Assembly (NCBI GenBank): GCA_947649575.1
Contig: CANSRZ010000001.1
Location: 184,734-248,733 of the forward strand
Direction: 5' to 3'
DNA from: an uncultured Clostridia bacterium
GTDB taxonomy: Bacteria > Bacillota > Clostridia > Christensenellales > UBA1242
Length of the DNA: 64,000 bases
Position numbers and translations under genes: made by a program. Below the pieces are notes generated by a model, which worked only from the letters and a program-made list of their open reading frames with translations, did no database searches and had not been told where the DNA came from. Shown here one piece after another: positions 8,086-16,883 of this stretch. Each line of letters starts with the position of its first letter. Positions within the stretch are counted from its first letter, which is position 1.

Positions 8086-8525
8086 TCTGCTATAACTTCA
8101 ACAGTGATTTTTGCAACGATTTCTGGATAAACTCTGATTGAAACTTGATAGCTTCCAAGTGTTTTGATTGGCTCTTTAAGCTCAACCTTTTTCTTGTCTA
8201 TTGCAAAGCCTAATTTTTCAAGCGCGTCTGCAATCTCTTTGCCAGTCACTGAGCCAAAAGTTTTGCCATTCTCACCACACTTGATTTTCAATGTTATTTG
8301 TTTGCCATTAATTTCTTTTTGCAAAGCTTTTGCTTTTTCAAGTTCTTGTTGCTTGTGATATGCATTTGCAACTTGTTTGTTTTTATTTTCAGAAATCGCT
8401 GAGTTGTCAGCCATCTTTGCGCTTCCTGTTTTTAGCAAAAAGTTTTTTGCATAGCCGTCGCTGACTTCTTTGATTTCGCCTTTTTTGCCTGTGCCTTTAA
8501 CGTCTTTTAATAAAACAACTTTCAT
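8082..8525 (-). CDS. rplI: 50S ribosomal protein L9
   Basis: The 147-aa length and layout are standard for L9, a 23S rRNA-binding protein at the base of the L1 stalk. The N-terminal domain [20 protein letters not shown] with GYAKNFLL, a long connecting helix (residues about 45-75) and the C-terminal domain with [13 protein letters not shown] are visible. The start has AAAGGAG seven bases upstream. It is separated from the rpsF-ssb-rpsR operon with which rplI often clusters by a DUF1540 gene and rpmE. Confidence 0.97.
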   Translation of the reverse strand: MKVVLLKDVKGTGKKGEIKEVSDGYAKNFLLKTGSAKMADNSAISENKNKQVANAYHKQQELEKAKALQKEINGKQITLKIKCGENGKTFGSVTGKEIADALEKLGFAIDKKKVELKEPIKTLGSYQVSIRVYPEIVAKITVEVIAE

Positions 8526-8611
8526 AATTTTCTCCTTTTGATTATATTTTAAAGTTTTTTGTGTATTTTGTCAAACTTTTGGCAATAATTGAGGCAAAAA
8601 GGAGTGGATTA

Positions 8612-8923
8612 ATGGATATAAGATGCAGAAAAACGCGTTGCAAATTTAATAATTGTTATACATGCAAAGCAAAGGAAATTGGCGTTACAAAGAAAGTGAT
8701 TTGTGGAAGTTTTGAAAAAGACCCAGACAAGCCAGAGATTGACACTACAAAGCATTTGTTTGAAGAGCCACCAAAATATTCACCTCAACGCGACAGCAAA
8801 ACTGCAATAATCACCTGTGAAGCGCCTTGCCTTTTTAACAAATGTGGCAAATGTGTATCAAATGGAATCACAGTTAACGCAATCAAAGAGAAACCATATT
8901 GCGTAAGTTTCTTGGAGAAATAG
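8612..8923 (+). CDS. DUF1540 protein, two cysteine-rich repeats
   Basis: A 103-aa protein with two copies of the DUF1540 motif: residues about 3-32 (IRCRKTRCKFNNCYTCKAKEI, Cys at the ends) and about 69-100 (ITCEAPCLFNKCGKCVSNGI then PYCVSF). The paired cysteines suggest metal binding or disulfide formation; the function of the family is not established. The start is ATG 8612, with AGGAG seven bases upstream; the frame opens earlier at 8561 but without a ribosome-binding site. Divergent from rplI and convergent with rpmE. Confidence 0.83.
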   Translation: MDIRCRKTRCKFNNCYTCKAKEIGVTKKVICGSFEKDPDKPEIDTTKHLFEEPPKYSPQRDSKTAIITCEAPCLFNKCGKCVSNGITVNAIKEKPYCVSFLEK

Positions 8924-8990
8924 CAATCTAATATTACACAAATTATAAACAAATAAAATATATTTACTATATTCAATCAAGACAAAAAAA

Positions 8991-9016
8991 AGTGTTCTTA
9001 TTTGAACACTTTTTTG
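8991..9016. terminator. Bidirectional terminator (DUF1540 / rpmE)
   Basis: Stem AGTGTTC (8991-8997) / GAACACT (9004-9010) with A-run and T-run flanks. Confidence 0.85.
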
Positions 9017-9032
9017 TATTTGGCATTGACAA

Positions 9033-9236
9033 TTACACGCCATATTTATTTTTAAATTTCTCAACGTTACCGCTGGCATCAACAACTTTCTTCTTTCCTG
9101 TGAAGAATGGGTGGCATTTGTTGCAAATATCAATGCTAAGTGTGTCACCTTTTGTTACACTTTTTGTTTTAAAAGTGTTGCCACATGCACAAGTTACAGT
9201 AACTTCATGATAATCTGGATGGATTTCCTTTTGCAT
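9033..9236 (-). CDS. rpmE: 50S ribosomal protein L31, zinc-binding form
   Basis: A 67-aa L31 of the C+ (zinc ribbon) type: CACGN near residue 16 and CNKCHPFF near residue 38 give the expected four cysteines, followed by a short basic C-terminal stretch ending FKNKYGV. It contributes to the 30S-50S bridge. It lies 27 bases downstream of rpsR and may be read from the same operon; its own terminator follows at 8991-9016. Confidence 0.97.
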   Translation of the reverse strand: MQKEIHPDYHEVTVTCACGNTFKTKSVTKGDTLSIDICNKCHPFFTGKKKVVDASGNVEKFKNKYGV

Positions 9237-9263
9237 AATTTTTCCCCTTTTAATAAAATTTAA

Positions 9264-9560
9264 TTAATCTCCAACATATGGAAGAAGAGCAACATTTCTT
9301 GCGCGCTTAATAGCGGTAGTAAGTTCTCTTTGATGTCTAGCGCAAACACCAGTTTGACGTCTTGGCAAAATTTTGCCTCTTTCAGTCACATATTTTCTGA
9401 TTTTTGCAACATCTTTATAATCAATTTCCTTTTCGCCAGCAACGCAGAAAGCGCAAACTTTCTTTTTAGCAGGCTTACGGAATTTTTTAGGTGCAACAGG
9501 AGCAGATTTTTCTTCAGTTTTAACTGCTTCTTGTGCAACTTCTTTGATTTCTTCGCTCAT
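9264..9560 (-). CDS. rpsR: 30S ribosomal protein S18
   Basis: A 98-aa S18 with a charged N-terminal extension of about 30 residues ([20 protein letters not shown]) before the conserved core [19 protein letters not shown]...[31 protein letters not shown]-like segment (here [20 protein letters not shown]). The CAFC pair and the Cys of GVCARHQ indicate the C+ form. It pairs with S6 in the 30S platform and lies downstream of rpsF and ssb as usual, but a 281-base gap with a composite palindromic element separates it from ssb. Confidence 0.96.
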   Translation of the reverse strand: MSEEIKEVAQEAVKTEEKSAPVAPKKFRKPAKKKVCAFCVAGEKEIDYKDVAKIRKYVTERGKILPRRQTGVCARHQRELTTAIKRARNVALLPYVGD

Positions 9561-9592
9561 AATATACTCCTTTTATAATTTTTTGTTTTAAT

Positions 9593-9672
9593 GTTACTTT
9601 TCTTGCAAGAAAAGTAACCAAAAGAAAACTAATTTGCGACACTCGTCAACACGTTGTCTTCGTGTCGCAAAT
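9593..9672. repeat. Intergenic composite palindromic element, copy C
   Basis: A perfect 26-base palindrome (9593-9618, arms GTTACTTTTCTTG/CAAGAAAAGTAAC), then CCAAAAGAAAA, then an 11-bp perfect stem ATTTGCGACAC (9632-9642) / GTGTCGCAAAT (9662-9672). Orientation is the reverse of copies B and G. It sits between ssb and rpsR. Confidence 0.65.
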
Positions 9673-9841
9673 GACCATTATTTTTGTATATTCCTCTCAA
9701 CACTATTTTTTATACAAGCATTGACTGGATAACAATTTGCATTTTTATTAAGTTTACAAGACCGCCAAGCGTTAGGCTTGTTATGACCAAATAAACTATG
9801 CCTGTGCTGTCTGCCTTTAAGACAGAAAGTGCCTAAGGCAC
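9673..9841. other. ssb-rpsR spacer with further stem-loops
   Basis: Rest of the 281-base ssb-rpsR gap. No reading frame is convincing. Dyads seen: GTCTGCCTTTAAGACA near 9809-9825 and GTGCCT-A-AGGCAC at 9829-9841, which abuts the ssb stop codon. These may terminate or process the rpsF-ssb-rpsR transcript. Confidence 0.4.
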
Positions 9842-10261
9842 CTAGAATGGCAAGCTGTCGTCGTCAATTGGCTCAAGTTCAGAAGTTTCTTTCTTGCCTG
9901 CTGGTTTAGAAACAGGTGCTGATGGCATATCGCCAGCATCAGTTGGCTTTGTGCCTAAGAATTCAACTTCATCAGCAACGATTTCAGTTGTGTAACGCTT
10001 TGTTCCGTCTTGTGCTTCATAACTAGAAGTTTGAAGACGACCAACAACGCCACATTTTGAACCCTTTCTTAAAAACTTAGCACAGTTTTCAGCGGCTGCA
10101 CGCCAAACAACAACGTTAAAGAAATCAGCTTCTCTTTCGCCGTCAGCGTTTTGAAATCTTCTTTGAACTGCAACTGAAAATCTGCAAACAGCAACTCCGC
10201 TGTTGGTTGTTGTAAGTTCTGGGTCACGGCTTAAATTGCCAGTAATAATAACTTTATTCAT
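9842..10261 (-). CDS. ssb: Single-stranded DNA-binding protein
   Basis: A 139-aa SSB: OB-fold start MNKVIITGNLSRDPELTTTN, core segments CRFSVAVQRRF and ADFFNVVVWRAAAENCAKFL with the typical aromatic residues, a short Pro/Ser/Glu linker and the acidic tip DDDSLPF that recruits replication and repair proteins. It coats ssDNA as a tetramer. Located between rpsF and rpsR in the conserved order; 91 bases follow rpsF. Good ribosome-binding site (AAGGAG). Confidence 0.97.
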   Translation of the reverse strand: MNKVIITGNLSRDPELTTTNSGVAVCRFSVAVQRRFQNADGEREADFFNVVVWRAAAENCAKFLRKGSKCGVVGRLQTSSYEAQDGTKRYTTEIVADEVEFLGTKPTDAGDMPSAPVSKPAGKKETSELEPIDDDSLPF

Positions 10262-10352
10262 AATTTTTCTCCTTATAGAGCATTCTCAAAATGCCCTCTC
10301 TTTTGTTAAGATATGTTTAAATCTTCGTAAATACTTCTGCAAGAAATGTCAA

Positions 10353-10634
10353 TTATTTTCTTACGATTTGAACGCGAACTACTGCTTCAGTGATTGTCAT
10401 AAGTTTTTTAAGACCGTCAACTTCAGTGCCAGCAAGTTCAAAGTTCATGAGAACGTAAAAGCCTTCGTTTTTAAAGTTGATTGGGTAAGCAAGCTTTTTC
10501 ATGCCCCATTTATCAATTCCGTTGACAACTCCACCTTTGCTTTCAACGAAAGAAGAGAATTTTTTAATTAATTCTTCTCTTTTTTCTTCGGCTGTGTCAG
10601 CAGAAATGATATAAAGAACTTCATACTTATTCAT
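10353..10634 (-). CDS. rpsF: 30S ribosomal protein S6
   Basis: A 93-aa S6: MNKYEVLYIISADTAEEKRE, then GIDKWGMKKLAYPINFKNEG with the classical W-G-x-R/K-x-LAYPI core and a C-terminal segment IVRK. It forms a complex with S18 in the platform. ATG 10634 is chosen because AAAAGGAGG lies 7 bases upstream; the frame opens 36 codons earlier within the leader. First gene of rpsF-ssb-rpsR, preceded by a consensus promoter. Confidence 0.97.
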   Translation of the reverse strand: MNKYEVLYIISADTAEEKREELIKKFSSFVESKGGVVNGIDKWGMKKLAYPINFKNEGFYVLMNFELAGTEVDGLKKLMTITEAVVRVQIVRK

Positions 10635-10713
10635 ATTTCTACCTCCTTTTTGGACTATTGGTTTTTCTACAAAACTAGAAAAACAAAGAAAGCAGTTTTT
10701 TACTGCTGAAATA

Positions 10714-10742
10714 ATATTAACATAAAAATAAAGCAAAGTCAA
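10714..10742 (-). promoter_or_regulatory. Promoter of the rpsF-ssb-rpsR operon
   Basis: Minus-strand TTGACT (10737-10742) and TAATAT (10714-10719) with a 17-base spacer. The roughly 70-base leader includes a small hairpin GCAGT/ACTGC; S6:S18 feedback through the leader is known in other bacteria but I cannot confirm that motif here. Confidence 0.75.
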
Positions 10743-10955
10743 GCATAAATTTAATAATATATATTTTAATTTTAATTAGTTCTCTTACAAAAATATTTAA
10801 AATGATACAAATTTGACGCAAAAAACTGATATTAACATAAATTTTTGCAATTTTGTCATGATTTGATAATTTTTAAGATAAATAAAACAACACACCTTTA
10901 AAATTTCATTAGTGTGTTGTTTGTTTAGTTTTTAAAAGAAAAGTTATATATTTTA
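10743..10955. repeat. prfA terminator and composite element, copy H
   Basis: Downstream of prfA a stem AACAACACAC (10886-10895) / GTGTGTTGTT (10912-10921) is followed by TTTGTTTAG and a degenerate version of the recurring palindrome (TTTTTAAAAGAAAAG, about 10929-10944). The stem plus T-rich tract can serve as a terminator. The rest of the gap is A/T-rich with no gene seen. Confidence 0.5.
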
Positions 10956-12041
10956 TCAAGCATTGGCAAGTTTGTCAGCACGGTCTTTAAGTTCAAGCGC
11001 TTCAATAAACAAGTCAATATTGCCATTAAGGACATCTTCAATATTGTAAGATGACACATTGACGCGATGGTCAGTCACGCGACCTTGTGGATAGTTGTAA
11101 GTGCGAACTCGTTCACTACGGTCACCTGTGCCGACTTGGTCTTTGCGAGTTTGCTTATACTCGTTGTCTCGCTGAGTTTTATAAAGGTCATAAAGCTTTG
11201 CTCGCATTATGCTCATAGCACGCTCTCTGTTTTTGATTTGGCTGCGCTCGTCTTGGCAAGCAACAACAATTCCTGTTGGGATATGAGTTAAACGGATTGC
11301 ACTTTCTGTTTTGTTTACATGCTGACCGCCAGCGCCAGACGCACGATAAGTGTCTATTCTTAAATCGCTTTCATTTATTTCAACGTCAACGTCCTCAACT
11401 TCTGGAAGAACTGCCACTGTTGAAGTTGAAGTATGTATTCTTCCTTGTGACTCTGTTTCAGGAACGCGTTGAACGCGGTGAACTCCGCTTTCATATTTCA
11501 ATTTTCTGTAAGCACCTTTGCCCTTGACCATAAAAGTGATTTCTTTGATTCCGCCAAGCTCTGTTTCAGAAATATCCATAATTTCTGTTTTCCAGTGATT
11601 TTTATCAGCATAATATGTGTACATTCTTGTTAAAACTGAACAGAACAAGGCAGACTCTTCTCCGCCAGCAGCTGAACGGATTTCAATAATAACGTTGTTG
11701 TCATCATTTTCATCTTTAGGCAAAAGTAAAATTTTGCATTCTTCAACCTGCTCTTCAATTTTAACTTTTAATGAGCCAATTTCATCATAGAACATGTTGC
11801 GCATTTCATTGTCGGTTTCATTCTCATAATCTTTTTGACAACCCTCATAATCGTTTACAAGTGTTTGCAATTTATCATGAGCAAGAGCAAGTTCTTCCAA
11901 ATTAGCGCGCTCTTTGCAAAGCTTTTTGTATTCCTTGTTGTCAGAAATAATTTGAGGCTGCAAAATAAGCGAGGTTAGTTCGTCAAATCTCGCCTTTGCT
12001 TTGCCTGTTTTTTCCAAAATATCAGTTGCTAATTTTTCCAT
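10956..12041 (-). CDS. prfA: Peptide chain release factor 1
   Basis: RF1 (361 aa), which reads UAA/UAG and triggers peptidyl-tRNA hydrolysis. The catalytic GGQ is seen in SGAGGQHVNKTESA; the RF1-type codon-recognition region reads VPETESQGRIHTS. The N-terminal helical domain and C-terminal basic tail are of usual length. AAAGGA lies 9 bases before ATG 12041. The start overlaps the end of the upstream PrmC fusion gene by 20 bases, so the methyltransferase and its substrate are co-translated. Confidence 0.97.
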   Translation of the reverse strand: MEKLATDILEKTGKAKARFDELTSLILQPQIISDNKEYKKLCKERANLEELALAHDKLQTLVNDYEGCQKDYENETDNEMRNMFYDEIGSLKVKIEEQVEECKILLLPKDENDDNNVIIEIRSAAGGEESALFCSVLTRMYTYYADKNHWKTEIMDISETELGGIKEITFMVKGKGAYRKLKYESGVHRVQRVPETESQGRIHTSTSTVAVLPEVEDVDVEINESDLRIDTYRASGAGGQHVNKTESAIRLTHIPTGIVVACQDERSQIKNRERAMSIMRAKLYDLYKTQRDNEYKQTRKDQVGTGDRSERVRTYNYPQGRVTDHRVNVSSYNIEDVLNGNIDLFIEALELKDRADKLANA

Positions 12042-13773
12042 AAATTATCCTTTCTTTCTTTTGATAGTCCTTAATAACTCGCGTGTCAATATAGCCAGCA
12101 TCTTTCATAAGCTTCCTTACAGCACTCGCTTGCCCATGGCCAAGCTCAAACATTAAACATCCGTTTTTGTTAAATCTTTTTACACTTCCAGCAATAATTG
12201 CTCTATAAAAATCAAGCCCGTCCTCACCTCCGTCAAGCGCAAGTTTAGGGTCATACTTTTTGACCTCGTCATCAAGTTTATCTATCTCTCCGCTTGCAAT
12301 ATATGGCGGATTTGATATGATTATATCATACTTTCTAAATTTTTTCAAGCCAGAAAATAAATTACTTTCAACAAAATCAACTTTAACTTTGTTCTTCTTG
12401 GCATTATTCTCCGCCACTTGTATAGCAGGCTTAGAAATATCCACTCCTGTGACTTTGACATCTGCATTTTTGGCAATAGCCACCGCGATTGCTCCACTGC
12501 CTGTACAAAGGTCGCAAACCTCTTTGTATTTGTTCTCTTTGATAAGTTTAAGTGCTTCGCTGACCAAAAGCTCGGTCTCCATTCTTGGCGACAAAACTTT
12601 TTTGTTAACATCAAATCGCATGCCATAAAATTCAACAAAGCCAAAAATACTTGATAAAGGTTCGCCTTTTGCACGACGCTGAGTTGCCAGCATAATCTCG
12701 CGATAATCTTTGTTTGATATTGAATGAACAAGTTTGATTTCTGCTCGATTTTTCCCAAGCACTGTTGCAATTATCCAATCAACATCGCTTTTTTCATATT
12801 TGTTAACAGCCGTCAGTTTAGTTTGCATTTCTGTTACAACAGCAGAAAAAGCTATCATGCCGTCCTCAACAGCTGATATGTCTTTGCTTGCTCCAATATC
12901 ACTTTCAAGTTGCGCCACGCGTGCAATTTCCTCCTGAGTTATATTTGGCTTCATGGCAATAAACCATGAGGTTATCAAACAAATGTTATTGACCCAAGCG
13001 CGTTCGCTTTTTTCAAGCAGATTTAAAACTTCATAACAAATTGCCATGCTTGCAAGCACAATAACAAGGTTGATAAGCAGGTTAGCCCACCAGTTAAAAT
13101 TAACTGCAATTAATGATACCATAAAAATGCTAAACAATAAAGTAAAAACTAAAAAATTTACATAATTTAATGGTTTATGCCAACTTTTTTTGATATTTTC
13201 GCTGTTTTTTGCGCTTTTTTGCATAATTTGCGAGGTTGCGCCATTAAATCTATAAAAATATTGCATGCTTGGAAGCAGGCGCAAAAGTAGTAAAATTAAA
13301 TAAAATAAGGCAACCTTAATTATCGCAATTATAAAAGCTCTCAGGCGTAAATTTGCAGAATTGCCCATTAAAACAAAAGAAAGTTTGGCAGGCAAAAAAC
13401 CTAGCAAGAAAAATGCTATCACAAAACTGCTTGCCACGCTGATTAATATAAAAAAATATCTGGCTGAAATATAAAATGTCTTGGAAATCTTTTTTGAAAA
13501 TTTGCTATCTTCACTGTTAGTTATTGAAAAGCTTGCGTCAAAACAAGCAAGCAAAGCAAAAAGTCCGCAAAAGAAATATTGAATTCCTCGCACAAAAATC
13601 CAATTATATTTGATTATTTTATTCTTGCTTTGGCGAGCCTTAACCTTTTTGCCACCGTCATCATCCACAACGGCAACAACATTTTTGCCTCCGCCAAAAC
13701 AACTAACCCCGTTCACGCATGGGAAATAATATTTCATAACAAAATTATTGACTTTAATATAGAATTTAATCAA
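12022..13773 (-). CDS. prmC: DUF1385 membrane domain fused to PrmC (release-factor glutamine methyltransferase)
   Basis: One 583-aa frame joins two proteins that are normally separate neighbours. Residues about 13-310 match DUF1385 (YqhQ-like): NGVSCFGGGKNVVAVV, WIFVRGIQYF, several membrane helices and the C-terminal LLEKSERAWVNNICLITSW region. Residues about 310-583 are a complete PrmC/HemK: N-terminal helical substrate domain, SAM motif DLCTGSGAIAVAIA, the catalytic NPPY (ISNPPYIASGEIDKL) and ALDGGEDGLDFYR. PrmC methylates the Gln of the RF GGQ motif; prfA follows with a 20-base overlap. The start is uncertain: TTG 13773 or ATG 13737, neither with a clear ribosome-binding site. Confidence 0.9.
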   Translation of the reverse strand: MIKFYIKVNNFVMKYYFPCVNGVSCFGGGKNVVAVVDDDGGKKVKARQSKNKIIKYNWIFVRGIQYFFCGLFALLACFDASFSITNSEDSKFSKKISKTFYISARYFFILISVASSFVIAFFLLGFLPAKLSFVLMGNSANLRLRAFIIAIIKVALFYLILLLLRLLPSMQYFYRFNGATSQIMQKSAKNSENIKKSWHKPLNYVNFLVFTLLFSIFMVSLIAVNFNWWANLLINLVIVLASMAICYEVLNLLEKSERAWVNNICLITSWFIAMKPNITQEEIARVAQLESDIGASKDISAVEDGMIAFSAVVTEMQTKLTAVNKYEKSDVDWIIATVLGKNRAEIKLVHSISNKDYREIMLATQRRAKGEPLSSIFGFVEFYGMRFDVNKKVLSPRMETELLVSEALKLIKENKYKEVCDLCTGSGAIAVAIAKNADVKVTGVDISKPAIQVAENNAKKNKVKVDFVESNLFSGLKKFRKYDIIISNPPYIASGEIDKLDDEVKKYDPKLALDGGEDGLDFYRAIIAGSVKRFNKNGCLMFELGHGQASAVRKLMKDAGYIDTRVIKDYQKKERIIYGKISN

Positions 13774-13861
13774 CTTTTGTTTTAAAGAAAATTTGCAAAA
13801 GAAGACTTAACAAAACATTTACAAAATTTATTAAATATTTAATGATAAGAAGCTAAGAACC

Positions 13862-13948
13862 AAAACAAGCCATTCTAACTTTTAAATTTAAAGTTAAAAC
13901 GGCTTGTTTTTATTTTTCTTTTGCTTACTTTTCTTGCAAGAAAAGTAA
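13862..13948. repeat. secA terminator and composite element, copy D
   Basis: Downstream of secA: palindrome at 13925-13948 (arms TTACTTTTCTTG/CAAGAAAAGTAA, identical to the core of copy C), the linker CAAAAGAAAAA, and a 10-bp stem AAAACAAGCC (13862-13871) / GGCTTGTTTT (13901-13910) with an inner dyad. The stem with its T-rich flank is a plausible terminator. Confidence 0.65.
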
Positions 13949-13959
13949 CACATAATAAT

Positions 13960-16689
13960 TTATTTTCCACAACAATTTTTGTATTTTTTGCCACTTCCAC
14001 ATGGACATGGGTCATTGCGTCCAATTTTATCAGAAGTGTTTACAACTGTTTGTTGCACTTGAGGTTTTTGTTTTTTCTTGGCTTGCTCTGCTTTCTCTTC
14101 TGGCGTAAGTTCTTTTCCAGTCATCACAACCGTAAAGTTTGGCTGCGCTGGCATTTGTTGAACAGGCTCAGGTCTGTCAATATGAGTATTTAACAAGAAA
14201 AGGCATGTCATGTTTCTGATTTTGTTGACCATATTTTCAAACATTTCTGAGCTGTCTTTTTTATAAGCCAAAACAGGGTCTTGATTGCCAAATCCTCTTG
14301 CAAAGATTTCATTTTTAAGAGTTTGCATATCTTCAATATGGCTCATCCAGTTAACGTCAACCATTTTAAGCAAAATAAATCTTTCAATTGCGCCAAAATC
14401 ATAGCCATACTCGGTTGCTTCTTTCATGCGGTCAGTATATTTTTTTACAACCATATCTGTCAATTTATCACATACTTCAGAAACATCACAATCTTCAACA
14501 AATTCCTCTGTCACAACATTTGAGCCTTTTTCAAAGAAGCCCTTTTCTAGGTCTTGATTGATTTTTGTCAAATCCCACTCAAAATATGGCTTGTCGTCAT
14601 TCAAATCCTCATAACAAATCTTTGAAATTTGTTCTGGAAGCATGCTCATAATCTGGTCATGAACAGGTTCACCGTCAAGCACCTTATTACGCTCTGCATA
14701 AATGATTTCACGCTGTTTGTTTAAAACATCGTCAAAGCGAAGCACTGTTTTACGCATGCCAAAATTTTGAAGTTCAATCTTTTTTTGAGCGCCCTCAATT
14801 CTGCGAGAAAGCACTTTAAGCTGAATTGGCGTTGAATCATCCAAACGTAAGAAAGAAGCCATTCTTTTAAACCAATCGCCACCGAAACGACGAATAAGGT
14901 CATCCTCAAAAGACAGGAAGAACACGCTTGAACCTGGGTCACCTTGACGCCCCGCACGACCTCGAAGCTGATTGTCAATTCGTCTGCTTTCATGACGTTC
15001 TGTTCCAATTATATGAAGTCCGCCAAGTGCTTTAACTTCTTCTTTCTCTTTGTCAGTTTCCTCTTTAAAAGAGTTGTAAAGGCTTGTAAATTTCTCTCTT
15101 GCGTCATTAAGTTTTTTGTCATCAACAGTGTTGAACGCTGTGGCATAAGAAATCTCTTCTTCGCTAAATCCAAGGTCTGTCATCTTCTTTTTAGCCATGA
15201 ATTCAGGATTGCCGCCTAAGAGAATATCAGTTCCACGACCTGCCATGTTTGTTGCAATAGTTATCGCTCCGCGTCTGCCCGCTTGCGCTACAATAGCACT
15301 TTCTTGCTCGTGATTTTTAGCGTTCAAAACAATATGTTTTATACCCGCCTCTTTTAAGGCTTTTGAAAGAAGTTCACTTTTGTCAATGTTGATTGTGCCC
15401 ACAAGCACTGGCTGACCTTTTTCTTTGCAACCTCTGATTTCTTCAATAATTGCCTTAATCTTGCCTTGCTCTGTCACATAGACAATGTCTGGCTCGTCAA
15501 TGCGTAGTTTTGTTCTGTTTGTTGGAATAGTTACAACGTCAAGATTATAAATCGACCTAAATTCGCCTTCTTCTGTTTTTGCAGTACCTGTCATGCCTGA
15601 AAGCTTTTTATACAATCTGAAAAAGTTCTGGAATGTGATTGTTGCAAGGGTTTGATTTTCATCCTTAATTTGCACGCCCTCTTTGGCTTCAATTGCCTGA
15701 TGAAGTCCTGCATTAAAGCGTCTGCCAGGAGTTAAACGACCAGTAAACTCGTCAACAATAACAACCTCGCCGTCTTTGACGATATAGTTTTCATCGCGAT
15801 GCATTGTGAAATTTGCTTTAAGAGCGTTATTGATATAGTGATTAAGTTCAAGATTTTCGATATCAGAAAGACTGTCAACTTTAAAATATCTTTCAGCCTT
15901 AGTTATTCCGCTGTCAGTCAAGAAAAGTTGCTTTGTTTTTTCATCAATATCAACATCATCCTCTTTTTTAAGAGTTTTGACAAATTTTTGCGCAGAAATA
16001 TATCCGTCGCTTGATTTGTTGCCTCTGCCTGAAATGATAAGCGGAGTTCTTGCCTCATCAATCAAGATTGAGTCAACTTCGTCCACAATTGCAAAGTTAA
16101 GCCCGCGTTGAACACGCATATTTCTGTTAACAACCATGTTGTCACGAAGATAGTCAAAGCCAAGTTCGTTGTTTGTGCAATACGTGATATCACAAGCATA
16201 AGCCTGTTTCTTTTTATTTTCATCCATGCTGTTTAAAGTTACGCCAACAGAAAGTCCAAGAAATCTGAAAACTTTGCCCATCCATTCAGCGTCACGTTTT
16301 GCCAAGTATTCATTGACTGTCACAATATGAACGCCTTTGCCAGAGATTGCATTAAGATAAGCAGGAAGTGTTGCCACCAAAGTTTTACCCTCACCAGTAG
16401 CCATCTCTGCAATACGCCCTTGATGAAGAGCAATTCCGCCAATAATTTGTACAAAAAAGTGACGCATATTAAGCACTCTGCTTGACGCTTCACGGCAAAC
16501 GGCAAAAGCCTCTGGCAATAGGTCATTCAAAGTTGTGCCAGCATTATATCTATCCTTAAACTCTTGAGTGCAAGCAGTCAATTGTTCATTTGTGTAATCC
16601 TTATATTTTTCTTCAAGTGCAATCACCTGATTTGCAATCTTTGTAAGTTTTTTAATCTGAGTTTTATTCTCACTAACAAAAAGTCCCAT
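13960..16689 (-). CDS. secA: Preprotein translocase ATPase SecA
   Basis: Full-length SecA (909 aa), the motor for post-translational export through SecYEG. Walker A is MATGEGKTLVATLPAYLNA; DEVDSILIDEARTPLIISG, the ATNMAGRGTDI helicase motif and the IIGTERHESRRIDNQLRGRAGRQGDPG motif VI region (positions near residue 610) are all visible. The C terminus ends in the zinc-binding SEC-C motif (DPCPCGSGKKYKNCCGK), used for SecB or ribosome contacts. Start ATG 16689 has AGGAG 6 bases upstream. Housekeeping copy; no SecA2-like truncation. Confidence 0.98.
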   Translation of the reverse strand: MGLFVSENKTQIKKLTKIANQVIALEEKYKDYTNEQLTACTQEFKDRYNAGTTLNDLLPEAFAVCREASSRVLNMRHFFVQIIGGIALHQGRIAEMATGEGKTLVATLPAYLNAISGKGVHIVTVNEYLAKRDAEWMGKVFRFLGLSVGVTLNSMDENKKKQAYACDITYCTNNELGFDYLRDNMVVNRNMRVQRGLNFAIVDEVDSILIDEARTPLIISGRGNKSSDGYISAQKFVKTLKKEDDVDIDEKTKQLFLTDSGITKAERYFKVDSLSDIENLELNHYINNALKANFTMHRDENYIVKDGEVVIVDEFTGRLTPGRRFNAGLHQAIEAKEGVQIKDENQTLATITFQNFFRLYKKLSGMTGTAKTEEGEFRSIYNLDVVTIPTNRTKLRIDEPDIVYVTEQGKIKAIIEEIRGCKEKGQPVLVGTINIDKSELLSKALKEAGIKHIVLNAKNHEQESAIVAQAGRRGAITIATNMAGRGTDILLGGNPEFMAKKKMTDLGFSEEEISYATAFNTVDDKKLNDAREKFTSLYNSFKEETDKEKEEVKALGGLHIIGTERHESRRIDNQLRGRAGRQGDPGSSVFFLSFEDDLIRRFGGDWFKRMASFLRLDDSTPIQLKVLSRRIEGAQKKIELQNFGMRKTVLRFDDVLNKQREIIYAERNKVLDGEPVHDQIMSMLPEQISKICYEDLNDDKPYFEWDLTKINQDLEKGFFEKGSNVVTEEFVEDCDVSEVCDKLTDMVVKKYTDRMKEATEYGYDFGAIERFILLKMVDVNWMSHIEDMQTLKNEIFARGFGNQDPVLAYKKDSSEMFENMVNKIRNMTCLFLLNTHIDRPEPVQQMPAQPNFTVVMTGKELTPEEKAEQAKKKQKPQVQQTVVNTSDKIGRNDPCPCGSGKKYKNCCGK

Positions 16690-16718
16690 TTTTACTCCTA
16701 TAACAAATGTAATAACCT

Positions 16719-16747
16719 ATTTTAGCAAAAAAAAAGCATTTTGTAAA
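16719..16747 (-). promoter_or_regulatory. secA promoter
   Basis: Minus-strand TTTACA (16742-16747) and TAAAAT (16719-16724) with a 17-base spacer containing a nine-T run. Confidence 0.7.
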
Positions 16748-16827
16748 TATTTTTATAGCCATTTTTGAAAAAGAATGTTCCAAACTGACAAATCATGCCC
16801 AAAACCGCCAATTTTCTTATCAATCTA

Positions 16828-16856
16828 TTGACTTTCAAGCGTTTAGATGATATAAT
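16828..16856 (+). promoter_or_regulatory. Promoter of the 848-aa gene
   Basis: TTGACT (16828-16833) and TATAAT (16851-16856) with exactly 17 bases between; AGGAG follows before ATG 16884. Confidence 0.85.
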
Positions 16857-16883
16857 AAAATTATATAATTTTTAGGAGTAAAT

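Noticed and set aside
10746-10860. A small protein or RNA gene in the rpsF-prfA gap
   Set aside because: Only A/T-rich sequence upstream of the rpsF promoter; no frame or convincing fold.
16725-16741. Nine-T spacer of the secA promoter as a phase-variable tract
   Set aside because: A/T runs of this size are common here and an essential gene is an unlikely target; the G/C tracts are the exceptional ones.
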